From NCBI GenBank assembly GCA_903922325.1, contig CAIXTG010000213.1:1-26196 (forward strand): a DNA stretch of 26,196 nucleotides, given 5' to 3'. Positions 7,983-15,101 of the stretch are shown here, one piece after another. This stretch comes from an uncultured Actinomycetes bacterium (GTDB lineage Bacteria > Actinomycetota > Actinomycetes > Nanopelagicales > Nanopelagicaceae). The notes under the pieces are model-generated. The model did not search any database, was not told where the DNA came from, and saw only the letters and a list, made by a program, of their open reading frames with translations. How positions within the stretch are numbered: position 1 is the first letter of the stretch; the number at the start of each line of letters is the position of its first letter. Position numbers and translations under genes: made by a program.

Positions 7983-9364
7983 TCAGTGCTATTGGCAGCA
8001 ATGATTTGCTTGTACTTCTTTGCGCTCAACTTTGGAGTTCTCACCAAAGTTTTATAGTCAACACGCACTAAACCAAAGCGTTTTGCGTAACCTTCGGCCC
8101 ATTCAAAATTATCTAATAGCGACCAAGCAAAGTAGCCCTTTACCGGCACGCCAGCGGCTATCGCTTTTTGCAGTGATTGAAGATGGCGAACTAAGTACGA
8201 AGTTCGCTCAACATCGTTGATGCTTCCATCGGACTCAACTACATCTTCGTAAGAAGAGCCATTTTCGGTAATCATCAGATAAGGAATCTCTGGGTAATCA
8301 CGATGAACTCGTGATACCAAGTTACCTAAACCCTCAGGGGTAACAACCCACCCCATGGCAGTAAGGGATCCAGCTAAGTGTGCCGGCGGTGAATTATCGC
8401 CCTTTTGCGGGAATGGGAAGATTCCAGGGCCGTTATCAACCAAATCCTCTGGACGTGGATTACGCAAGAACGAATCAGAATAATAATTGAGGCCCAAGTA
8501 GTCAGGCTTTGATTTAAGTATTTCCTGATCACCCGGAAGAATTACATCAGTTAGTGCTTGCCCGTAATACTCAAGAATATTGGTTGGATACTTGCCATAG
8601 AGCATCGCTTCAATCCACCAGCGATTTATATTTGAATCTAGCAATGCATTTAAAGTTACTAACTCAGAATTTTCGGGGCTTTCCAAATTATGATTTGTCA
8701 TATTAACAGTGAGGCCAACTTGAGCATTTGGGCGAATCTTCTTGATTGCACGAGTTGCCATTGAATGTGCAAGAGCGGTGTGATGCGATGCTGCAATTGC
8801 AAGAGCGTGATCTTTTTTACCCGGCGCGTGCACACCAATTGAATAACCCAACCAAGCAACACACCAAGGTTCATTTAACGTGATCCAGTTATTTACTCGA
8901 TCGCCAAATTCTTCGGCACAAGCTAGTGCATATTCTGCAAAAGCTTCAGCCGTTGCTCTATTTGCCCAGCCACCAGCATCTTCAAGTTTTTGAGGCAAGT
9001 CCCAGTGATACAACGTAACCATTGGTTCGATCCCAGCCTCTATCAGTGAATCAATTAAGCTGTTATAAAAATTAAAACCACGTTCTTCGCGAACCCCATC
9101 ACCATTTGGAAATAGTCGTGGCCAAGCAATTGAAAAACGATAAGCCTTAACACCTAAATCTTTCATGATTTCTATATCTTCTGGAAACCGATGGTAGTGA
9201 TCACATGCAACATCACCGTTATCGCCACCTACAACTTTGCCTGGAGTTTTACTGAAGGTGTCCCAAATGCTTACGCCACGACCATCGAGTTGTGCTGCAC
9301 CCTCGATCTGGTAACTGGCAGTTGCTGTTCCCCAAAGAAAGTCATCTGGAAAAACGTTAGACAT
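7979..9364 (-). CDS. GH1 beta-glucosidase, cytosolic
   Basis: A 461-residue glycoside hydrolase family 1 enzyme of full length and without a signal peptide. The start MSNVFPDDFLWGTATASYQI is the classical GH1 N-terminus; an in-frame TTG at 9388 is less likely. The acid/base Glu165 lies in TLNEPW and the nucleophile Glu367 in ITENGSS. The substrate-site motifs WSLLDNFEWAEGY and YRFSIAWPRLFPNG are intact. It would release glucose from imported beta-linked di- and oligosaccharides. A ribosome site (CGGAG) lies about ten bases before the ATG. It diverges from the signal-less GH16 gene, and the two share the operator at 9433-9446. The exact linkage preference (beta-1,3 or beta-1,4) cannot be read from sequence. 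Confidence 0.95.
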   Translation of the reverse strand: MSNVFPDDFLWGTATASYQIEGAAQLDGRGVSIWDTFSKTPGKVVGGDNGDVACDHYHRFPEDIEIMKDLGVKAYRFSIAWPRLFPNGDGVREERGFNFYNSLIDSLIEAGIEPMVTLYHWDLPQKLEDAGGWANRATAEAFAEYALACAEEFGDRVNNWITLNEPWCVAWLGYSIGVHAPGKKDHALAIAASHHTALAHSMATRAIKKIRPNAQVGLTVNMTNHNLESPENSELVTLNALLDSNINRWWIEAMLYGKYPTNILEYYGQALTDVILPGDQEILKSKPDYLGLNYYSDSFLRNPRPEDLVDNGPGIFPFPQKGDNSPPAHLAGSLTAMGWVVTPEGLGNLVSRVHRDYPEIPYLMITENGSSYEDVVESDGSINDVERTSYLVRHLQSLQKAIAAGVPVKGYFAWSLLDNFEWAEGYAKRFGLVRVDYKTLVRTPKLSAKKYKQIIAANSTD

Positions 9365-9432
9365 AAAATTCAAACTCCGTTTCGGCAATTTCTACCCCTA
9401 TACTTTCGGATAGGAGCCTTATAAACCGCCTC

Positions 9433-9446
9433 TGAAAGCGGTTTCA
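9433..9446. promoter_or_regulatory. LacI-type operator 1 (GH1 / GH16 divergent promoter region)
   Basis: TGAAAGCGGTTTCA is a 14-bp palindrome, broken at one symmetric base pair, with a central CG. It has the LacI/CcpA-type form TGWAANCGNTNWCA. It lies in the 115-bp region between the divergent GH1 (start 9364) and GH16 (start 9480) genes. An identical copy occurs at 16525-16538. A second AAACCGC arm at 9423-9429 pairs with GCGGTTT at 9438-9444, possibly extending the site. Confidence 0.8.
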
Positions 9447-9479
9447 TATCCTCAGACCCTATCGTATTTGGAGGCCGAA

Positions 9480-10283
9480 ATGCTAAGTTCAAATGAGAAA
9501 TCATTGCTTTGGTCTGAAGAATTTCTACCAACTTCTGATGGCCAGCCAGATCCGAAGATTTGGTCACCTGACTTAGGTGATGGATCACAGCATGGCTTAA
9601 TTGGTTGGGGCAATCATGAGCGAGAGTTTTATACGATTGATGCGCTCTCTGTAAATAACGGATTAACCATTAGTGCCAAGCGAGAGGTGGGCGTTTCGCC
9701 TATTGAAACTTATTACGGCCCAGCTGAATGGACCAGCGGGAAAATACACACTAATAGCAAAGTCTTTTTCAAATATGGTTACTTGGAGATTGCTGCGAAG
9801 ATGCCAAGCGGAATAGGAACCTGGCCTGCTCTCTGGCTATTAGGCAAGAACATCTCTGAGGGTGTTGCCTGGCCAACTTGCGGCGAGATTGACCTTTTTG
9901 AAGGAAGTGGTGCTAAACCAAGAACCATTCAAGGAACATTGCATGCTGCTGGTTACGCCGGAGAATTTGGAATTACTGGTTTCCATGAAAGCACAAGTGA
10001 TTTATCAGAGGATTTCAATCGATATGCAATTAATTGGCAAGAGGATTCGATTGAATGGTTCTTCAATGATCAATCATTCCAAAAGTTTACTCGAGGAGAA
10101 GGTGACTTCGCTGGAAAAGATTGGCCGTTTAATGACTACTTCTACTTAGTAATTAATCAAGCAATCGGAGGTTGGTTTGTGGGTGAAGTTGATCCATCTT
10201 TGCAGACCAGCAAACTTGAAATTTCCTACATTAAGCATTTCAGGATTGACGGTGTTGGAGAAGTATTAAAAGTCAGTGCTTGA
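9480..10283 (+). CDS. GH16 beta-glucanase without signal peptide (probably cytosolic)
   Basis: A 267-residue single-domain GH16 enzyme. The catalytic signature GEIDLFE gives nucleophile Glu136, Asp138 and acid/base Glu141. Flanking family motifs are present: LLWSEEF near the start, WGNHEREFY, KYGYLEIAAKMPSGIGTWPALW and VINQAIGGW. The N-terminus MLSSNEKSLLWSEEF has no hydrophobic export signal and no in-frame upstream extension offers one, so the protein should stay in the cytosol. The start is fixed by GGAGG six bases ahead of the ATG; an in-frame TTG at 9468 is ignored. It would cut imported glucan oligosaccharides that GH1 then finishes. Its stop overlaps that of the convergent secreted GH16 gene by 11 bases. 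Laminarinase-type activity is the likeliest guess. Confidence 0.92.
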   Translation: MLSSNEKSLLWSEEFLPTSDGQPDPKIWSPDLGDGSQHGLIGWGNHEREFYTIDALSVNNGLTISAKREVGVSPIETYYGPAEWTSGKIHTNSKVFFKYGYLEIAAKMPSGIGTWPALWLLGKNISEGVAWPTCGEIDLFEGSGAKPRTIQGTLHAAGYAGEFGITGFHESTSDLSEDFNRYAINWQEDSIEWFFNDQSFQKFTRGEGDFAGKDWPFNDYFYLVINQAIGGWFVGEVDPSLQTSKLEISYIKHFRIDGVGEVLKVSA

Positions 10284-11649
10284 TTACTTCGCCTACGCCA
10301 TTGATTGAATAAACCCGAATGTAGTCAAATTCCATAGCAGTCTCTTTAAGATTGGTAGCGATCTCTCCACCTAGATTTCCACCCATGGCTAAGTTGATGA
10401 TGATGTAAAACTCGTGATCAAAAACCCAGCCATTATCAGGCCTATTTTGAGTGGCAAAAGGGACGCCATCTAAGAAATAACGAATTTGATCTGGCAGCCA
10501 ATCGACTGCATAGGTGTGGTATCCAGCGTGATGCGGGGTTGCCATTTCAACAGTTGATCCAGGACTTCCATTAGGACTATGAATATATCCAAGGCTCGAG
10601 TTAGGCAATCTACCTAGCAGTTCGGTCACATCAATTTCACCACAACCTGGCCAGCCTCGGTCATCGATATCTGCTCCCAGTAACCAGAAAGCTCCCCAGG
10701 TTCCATTACCTACTGGACCTTTAATTCTTGCTTCGATTCGGCCGTACTTAAAACCAACTTTATCTTTCGTGACTAACTTGGTACTGGTCCACTCACATGG
10801 TGCTTTGTAATAGCAATTATTAGCCGATGCACCGTTTGTTGTTGCCTTGATTACATAAGACCCAGATCCATTAGTAGATGAAATCTTGTCGTCATACCAC
10901 TGTCTTTCGTTATTACCCCAGCCCCGATTTCCATATGCTACGCCATCGCCATTTTGGGCAACCCAAACCGCTGGATCAGCAGGCGCCCCTGCAGCACCAT
11001 TGAATTCTTCTGACCAAATTTGATCGTACTTACGAGTGATGTTTGCGATGGCAACTGTATTAGATGTCTTCTTTGCTGTGACAAAACCTTTAGCTACGAA
11101 GCTAACTTGTAGCGAAATGTCGTTGCCTAAATCTGAAGTTTTTAAATTGTAGGTGCTCTTTGTCGCGCCCTTTATCTCAAAATATCCGACATACCATTGA
11201 TACACAGGCTTTGCCGAAGTTGGAATACTCTGCGGCAGGGCTGCAATTTCCATAACTTTGTCATCACTTGGGCGTACACGAATAATTAATGATTCAGTTA
11301 GCAGTACATTTCCGATAGTTATAGTGTTTGATTTTGCAGTAACCGTAGTTCCATCATCGAATATATGTGACTCGACAAATTGTAATTTCTTCTTATTGTC
11401 ACTGCTTTTCAGCTTCAAAGTTAGGCCCGCGGATGGCAAAGCTTTACCGCTTAATACCCATTGAAATGAGCTCGGGCCATTATCTGACCACTTAGCGGGC
11501 GTGGCTTTAAAAGTGTATCCAGTTGAACCAGCAGTGATTTTTGGCAAAGCAAGTGGCTTCTTCAAATCTTCGCCATGCGCCGCAAACATTGAAAAGGACG
11601 AAACGCTCAAAGCTAAGGTGGCGATCACTGCTAGTGCTTTGCGAAACAT
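10273..11649 (-). CDS. Secreted GH16 beta-glucanase with N-terminal Ig-like domains
   Basis: A 458-residue exported enzyme. Residues 1-26 are a signal peptide (MFRKALAVIATLALSVSSFS). Two beta-sandwich, Ig-like segments follow (about 35-110 and 115-210). The second, with YQWYVGYFEIKGATKSTY and later DLGNDISLQVSF, is a type common in actinobacterial surface proteins. The GH16 domain starts near IWSEEFNGAAG and has the catalytic motif GEIDVTE (Glu338, Asp340, Glu343), with KYGRIEARIKG and INLAMGGNLGG also present. It ends DYIRVYSINGVGEVIKH, like the other two GH16 proteins here. The start is set at the ATG at 11649 because it opens the signal peptide; the longer frame from 11754 overlaps the upstream gene. 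It is the last gene of the minus-strand operon led by the binding protein. Confidence 0.93.
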   Translation of the reverse strand: MFRKALAVIATLALSVSSFSMFAAHGEDLKKPLALPKITAGSTGYTFKATPAKWSDNGPSSFQWVLSGKALPSAGLTLKLKSSDNKKKLQFVESHIFDDGTTVTAKSNTITIGNVLLTESLIIRVRPSDDKVMEIAALPQSIPTSAKPVYQWYVGYFEIKGATKSTYNLKTSDLGNDISLQVSFVAKGFVTAKKTSNTVAIANITRKYDQIWSEEFNGAAGAPADPAVWVAQNGDGVAYGNRGWGNNERQWYDDKISSTNGSGSYVIKATTNGASANNCYYKAPCEWTSTKLVTKDKVGFKYGRIEARIKGPVGNGTWGAFWLLGADIDDRGWPGCGEIDVTELLGRLPNSSLGYIHSPNGSPGSTVEMATPHHAGYHTYAVDWLPDQIRYFLDGVPFATQNRPDNGWVFDHEFYIIINLAMGGNLGGEIATNLKETAMEFDYIRVYSINGVGEVIKH

Positions 11650-11676
11650 ATCTTTGGTTTCCCTAATTGTGAAAGA

Positions 11677-11705
11677 GCCGGCGAGGCTTTTTAGGCCTCG
11701 CCGGC
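11677..11705 (-). terminator. Strong GC-rich hairpin between secreted repeat protein and GH16 genes
   Basis: A perfect 11-bp stem (GCCGGCGAGGC paired with GCCTCGCCGGC) encloses a 7-base loop. It lies nine bases after the stop of the 484-residue protein and before the GH16 start at 11649. No clean U-run follows, so it may be a partial terminator or a stabilising 3' end rather than a full stop. Confidence 0.65.
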
Positions 11706-11713
11706 GACTATTT

Positions 11714-13168
11714 CTACTTGACTGTGACCGTTGAGGTGTAAGTCTTGCCTGCAATTACAACCGAAACAGTTTTCTTTCCTGCTGTAACGGTGTATTTGAA
11801 AGCTTGGTTAGCAACTGAAATCTTTTCAGTCACTTTCTTCAAGCCGGTGATGCTGATTGCAGCTGACTTACCAGAAGCGTTTGCGATAGCAACTGTCATC
11901 GAGAAAACAGTTTTGCCTTTCACGGTTGCCTTAGAGGCAGTTGCCTTTACCGAAACAGCTGTTGAAGCTGGAGCAGCAGCAACTGCTGCATCGCCAATAA
12001 AGTGGAATTCCACCATGTCGGCAATATCAGTTGCTTGGCCAGAGATTTCTGGATAGATCTGACTAAACAATCCATTTGTAGTTGGAGTTGGTGTAGTTAG
12101 AGAAGCCGGAATTGGCTCACCCTTCTTGTCAGTATTCTTCAAAGCGAATAAAACGTAGCCAAAACCATCAGTGGTTCCGGTCAACAGTGCCTGATCGTTT
12201 CCTTGCGTACTGTCCTTTGCAGGATCAGTTGCGGTAGTTCCGTCAGTCATGCCAGCTTTAGAAGCACTGTATGCCTTGTTAACGTGCAGTTTAACAACAG
12301 TGTTAGCAAGTGGCTTTCCATTGTCATCAGTTACTTTATAAACCAGATTAATTGCTGACCCAGTTTGAACATATGCCTGACGGAAGCCAATTCCCTTTGC
12401 ATACCAAGGGTTATCAACGCTAAATGTCTTCTCTAAATCAGTACGCTGAATTGAGTTAGCATCGTTTAGAACTGGTGAAACCAAACGAATAGTTGGCTTG
12501 GTTGCAGGCTGTACAACTGGTGTCTTTGGATCGTAATAATGAAATTCAGTAATTACTGAATGATCTGGCTTTTCGCCAGCAATTTCAGGCAATACTTGAG
12601 AGTGAAGATCATTTAATCCATCAACACTGATATTTGGCTTTGCAGTCATTGATTCAGGTTCTGGTTCGCCAGTACCTGGCTTATCTAGATTCTTCATTAC
12701 AAATGATACGTTGCCGTAAGCATCAGTCTTATGAGTTACTTGTTGCTGATCGGCTGATTCTGGCTTATGTACGCCAGTTGTAATCTTGTCATCAACTTGC
12801 AAAATAGATGAAGAGTTTGAGTAGCCCTTGTTAATGCGAAGTTTCACATCTTGGCCAACTAGAATCTTGCCGTTCTTATCTGTTACGTGATAAGTCAATA
12901 CGATTGTTGAACCAGTTGGCACAAATGCGCGCTGATAAACTAAACCAGTTCCGAACCAACCATTAGTTACCCATTGATCGGCCATCTTCTGATTCGCTGC
13001 AGCTTCGCTTGTGTTATCTGCTGTAAGTATTGGGCTAATCAACTTGATAACTGCGTCTTGCGGTGGATCACCTGCGGCCATTGCCGGAGCTGAAACAGCG
13101 CTTGATAAAGCAAGCACAGTTACAGCGGTGGCAAAACCAGCTAGTACTTTCTTTGCCTTGATGCTCAT
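11714..13168 (-). CDS. Secreted protein with two copies of an unrecognised domain (possible glucan-binding protein)
   Basis: A 484-residue exported protein. Residues 1-32 are a signal peptide ending APAMAA. Two homologous domains follow, at about 41-213 and 227-391. They share the pattern L[IV]SPxLxxxNS, TGSxIxLxYxVTDxNGKxL, VKLxxNKxYSxS, TDxxGxVxFxxKNxDKxGEPxP, then PEIxGxxxD and EFH. The middle part of each resembles a Big_1/invasin-type Ig fold. A linker AAVAAAPASTA leads to a small beta-rich C-terminal domain (403-484). No catalytic motif, sortase signal or membrane anchor is seen. The 290-residue protein at 17623 carries one diverged copy. Its place between the importer permeases and a secreted GH16 suggests glucan binding or surface attachment, but this is inference. 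A GAGGAAG ribosome site precedes the ATG. Confidence 0.85.
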   Translation of the reverse strand: MSIKAKKVLAGFATAVTVLALSSAVSAPAMAAGDPPQDAVIKLISPILTADNTSEAAANQKMADQWVTNGWFGTGLVYQRAFVPTGSTIVLTYHVTDKNGKILVGQDVKLRINKGYSNSSSILQVDDKITTGVHKPESADQQQVTHKTDAYGNVSFVMKNLDKPGTGEPEPESMTAKPNISVDGLNDLHSQVLPEIAGEKPDHSVITEFHYYDPKTPVVQPATKPTIRLVSPVLNDANSIQRTDLEKTFSVDNPWYAKGIGFRQAYVQTGSAINLVYKVTDDNGKPLANTVVKLHVNKAYSASKAGMTDGTTATDPAKDSTQGNDQALLTGTTDGFGYVLFALKNTDKKGEPIPASLTTPTPTTNGLFSQIYPEISGQATDIADMVEFHFIGDAAVAAAPASTAVSVKATASKATVKGKTVFSMTVAIANASGKSAAISITGLKKVTEKISVANQAFKYTVTAGKKTVSVVIAGKTYTSTVTVK

Positions 13169-13202
13169 TTATCTTCCTCTTTCTTTTGTCATGTGTGCTT
13201 AC

Positions 13203-13223
13203 TTTTCTCTTGTCCCGAGAAAA
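13203..13223 (-). other. Intercistronic hairpin between permease and secreted repeat-protein genes
   Basis: TTTTCTC pairs perfectly with GAGAAAA around a 7-base loop, four bases after the permease stop at 13227. It is AT-rich and modest; it may slow decay or partly uncouple the genes. Confidence 0.4.
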
Positions 13224-13226
13224 TTC

Positions 13227-14069
13227 TTATCCCTTTACTGCCCCATCCATTACACCGCTTACGAGTTTGCGGCCTACAAAGACAAATAGAATCAATAATG
13301 GTGCAGTTGCAAGGAACGCTCCACCCATTTGCAATGCGTAATCCAGCCCATACATGGGTTTGAGCTGCGTTAGTGCTACTTGTAGCGTGAAATTACGTGG
13401 ATTCTGCAAAACGATAGTTGGCCACAAATAGTCATTCCATGCGGCCAAGAAAGCGAATAAACCAAGTACGAATGAGCTTTGACGAATAATTGGAAGCACA
13501 ATTCCAAAGAAGATACGTGGAACACTTGCGCCATCAATGCTCGCTGCTTCGAGCAGCTCATTTGGCACTTGAGCGTCGATAATTTGACGCATCCAAAATA
13601 CGCCAAAGGCGGTAACTAAGGCCGGCACGATTAGCGCATACAAAGTGTCGATCATTTGGAGGTTTTTTACTAAAATGAATAATGGAATGATACCCAATTG
13701 GCTAGGTAACATCATGGTTCCGACGATGAATAGAATGAAAAACTTACGACCCTTGAAGTTCAGTTTTGCAAAAGCAAACCCAGCAAAAGCTGAGAAAACA
13801 ACTTGAGCAACCGCGATAGAAATGCCGACAACAAATGTGTTCATTAAGGCAGTATTGAAATAGACACCTTCAGCGTTAAGTACTTTCTCTGCCACAATAA
13901 GGAATCTGCCGCCTGGGATTAGTGACGGTGGACTCTTGGAGATCTCAGCATTTGTATTTGAGGAAACAACAAACATCCAATAGAAAGGAAAGATAGATAG
14001 AAATGTAATTAGGGCAAGCATCAGGTAACTAAGCGGTGAAGTGCGCTGCCATTTTGGAATCTTTTCCAT
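13227..14069 (-). CDS. CUT1 sugar ABC transporter permease, MalG type
   Basis: A 280-residue inner-membrane permease with six predicted helices (for example LMLALITFLSIFPFYWMFVV near 16-35). The cytoplasmic EAA loop ELLEAASIDGASVPRIFFGI (about 171-190) contacts the ATPase subunit. Its length and the C-terminal ending without a tail are typical of MalG-like subunits. Its ATG overlaps the stop of the MalF-type gene in a TAATG arrangement, so the two are translationally coupled and form one heterodimer. With the binding protein upstream, it should import a sugar oligomer; neighbouring GH16 and GH1 enzymes point to a beta-glucan oligosaccharide. No ATP-binding subunit is encoded in the window. 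Confidence 0.93.
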   Translation of the reverse strand: MEKIPKWQRTSPLSYLMLALITFLSIFPFYWMFVVSSNTNAEISKSPPSLIPGGRFLIVAEKVLNAEGVYFNTALMNTFVVGISIAVAQVVFSAFAGFAFAKLNFKGRKFFILFIVGTMMLPSQLGIIPLFILVKNLQMIDTLYALIVPALVTAFGVFWMRQIIDAQVPNELLEAASIDGASVPRIFFGIVLPIIRQSSFVLGLFAFLAAWNDYLWPTIVLQNPRNFTLQVALTQLKPMYGLDYALQMGGAFLATAPLLILFVFVGRKLVSGVMDGAVKG

Positions 14070-15058
14070 TATCGACCACTTCCATCATTGGAAATACGTC
14101 GAGTTATCAAGAAATTAATCGTGGAAATAATCAACACAATGACGGTAATCGCGATACCAATAGCTGCGGCATACCCATACTTATTATTTACGAATGCTTG
14201 GTTGTAAAGAAAGAGAGTTAAGGTCAAGAACTGCTTGCTTGATCCACCATCAGCCGCCAATTGCTGAGGCTCGGCAAATACTTGTAAGCCACCAATTGTG
14301 CCCACGACCAAGACAAAAGTGATTGTATTTTTCAATTGTGGAAGGGTTACATAAATGAATTGCTGCCATTTGGTAGCTCCATCAACGGATGCAGACTCAT
14401 AAAGCTCATCCGGAATCGCCAACATAGAAGCTAAGAAAATAAGAGTGTTATAGCCAATCCAGCGCCAAGTAATCATGGCCGCTATCTGAATATGGCTTGG
14501 CACCACACCTTCAATGAAGTCAATATTGTCAACACCGAATAGTCCAAGAATTCCGTTAATGATTCCGAAGTCTCGACCAAATAACTGCCCAAAAACAATC
14601 GTGATTGCAATTACCGACGTGATATTTGGAACTAAGAATATAGTCCGCCAAAAAGAAGCTCCACGTAACCGCTTGCTTCGAAGAATTACAGCTAACCCGA
14701 TAGCCATCGCCATTTGTGGAAAAGTAGAAAGAGCCCAAATGCTAAAAGTATTACGAATCGCTAACCAGAAATCTGAGTCACTCCACAAGGTTACAAAATT
14801 CTGAACCCCATTAAAAGTTGATCCACCCAGCGGATCCCATTTATAAAATGAAATATAAATTGAATACAGAACTGGAGCCAAGCCGAAAATTAGGAAAATC
14901 ACAAAGAACGGCGCAATGAATGGAATACCGAAACGATGGTCTAAAGAAGCGACTCCTTCGATTGGTTTCTTAGACTTGGCAGCCTTTTTGGGATTAGCTG
15001 ATTTCCAAGGCGAGAGAGGCGCCTTACGGCGCCCCTCTTTAACCTTTAGATGACTCAT
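14069..15058 (-). CDS. CUT1 sugar ABC transporter permease, MalF type
   Basis: A 329-residue permease. A basic N-terminal extension (residues 1-33, rich in Lys, Arg and Pro) precedes the first helix PFIAPFFVIFLIFGLAPVLY. The EAA loop ESASVDGATKWQQFIYVTLP is at 221-240. Other segments such as TIFLVPNITSVIAITIVFGQ are typical of MalF-like partners. It lies 29 bases after the binding-protein stop and overlaps the MalG-type gene by one base (TAATG). The pair forms the membrane channel of the importer. An inverted repeat at 15063-15101 separates it from the binding-protein gene and probably lets the latter be made in excess. Confidence 0.93.
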   Translation of the reverse strand: MSHLKVKEGRRKAPLSPWKSANPKKAAKSKKPIEGVASLDHRFGIPFIAPFFVIFLIFGLAPVLYSIYISFYKWDPLGGSTFNGVQNFVTLWSDSDFWLAIRNTFSIWALSTFPQMAMAIGLAVILRSKRLRGASFWRTIFLVPNITSVIAITIVFGQLFGRDFGIINGILGLFGVDNIDFIEGVVPSHIQIAAMITWRWIGYNTLIFLASMLAIPDELYESASVDGATKWQQFIYVTLPQLKNTITFVLVVGTIGGLQVFAEPQQLAADGGSSKQFLTLTLFLYNQAFVNNKYGYAAAIGIAITVIVLIISTINFLITRRISNDGSGR

Positions 15059-15062
15059 CGTT

Positions 15063-15101
15063 CTATTAATAACCTAGTTGCGAATCTCTAGTTATTAATA
15101 A
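15063..15101 (-). other. Inverted repeat between binding-protein and permease genes
   Basis: The arms 15063-15077 and 15088-15101 are near-perfect inverted repeats (CTATTAATAACCTAG against CTAGTTATTAATAA, one bulged base), separated by ten bases. The repeat covers the last codons and stop of the binding-protein gene. Such hairpins behind binding-protein genes commonly protect the upstream message and reduce permease expression. Confidence 0.55.
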
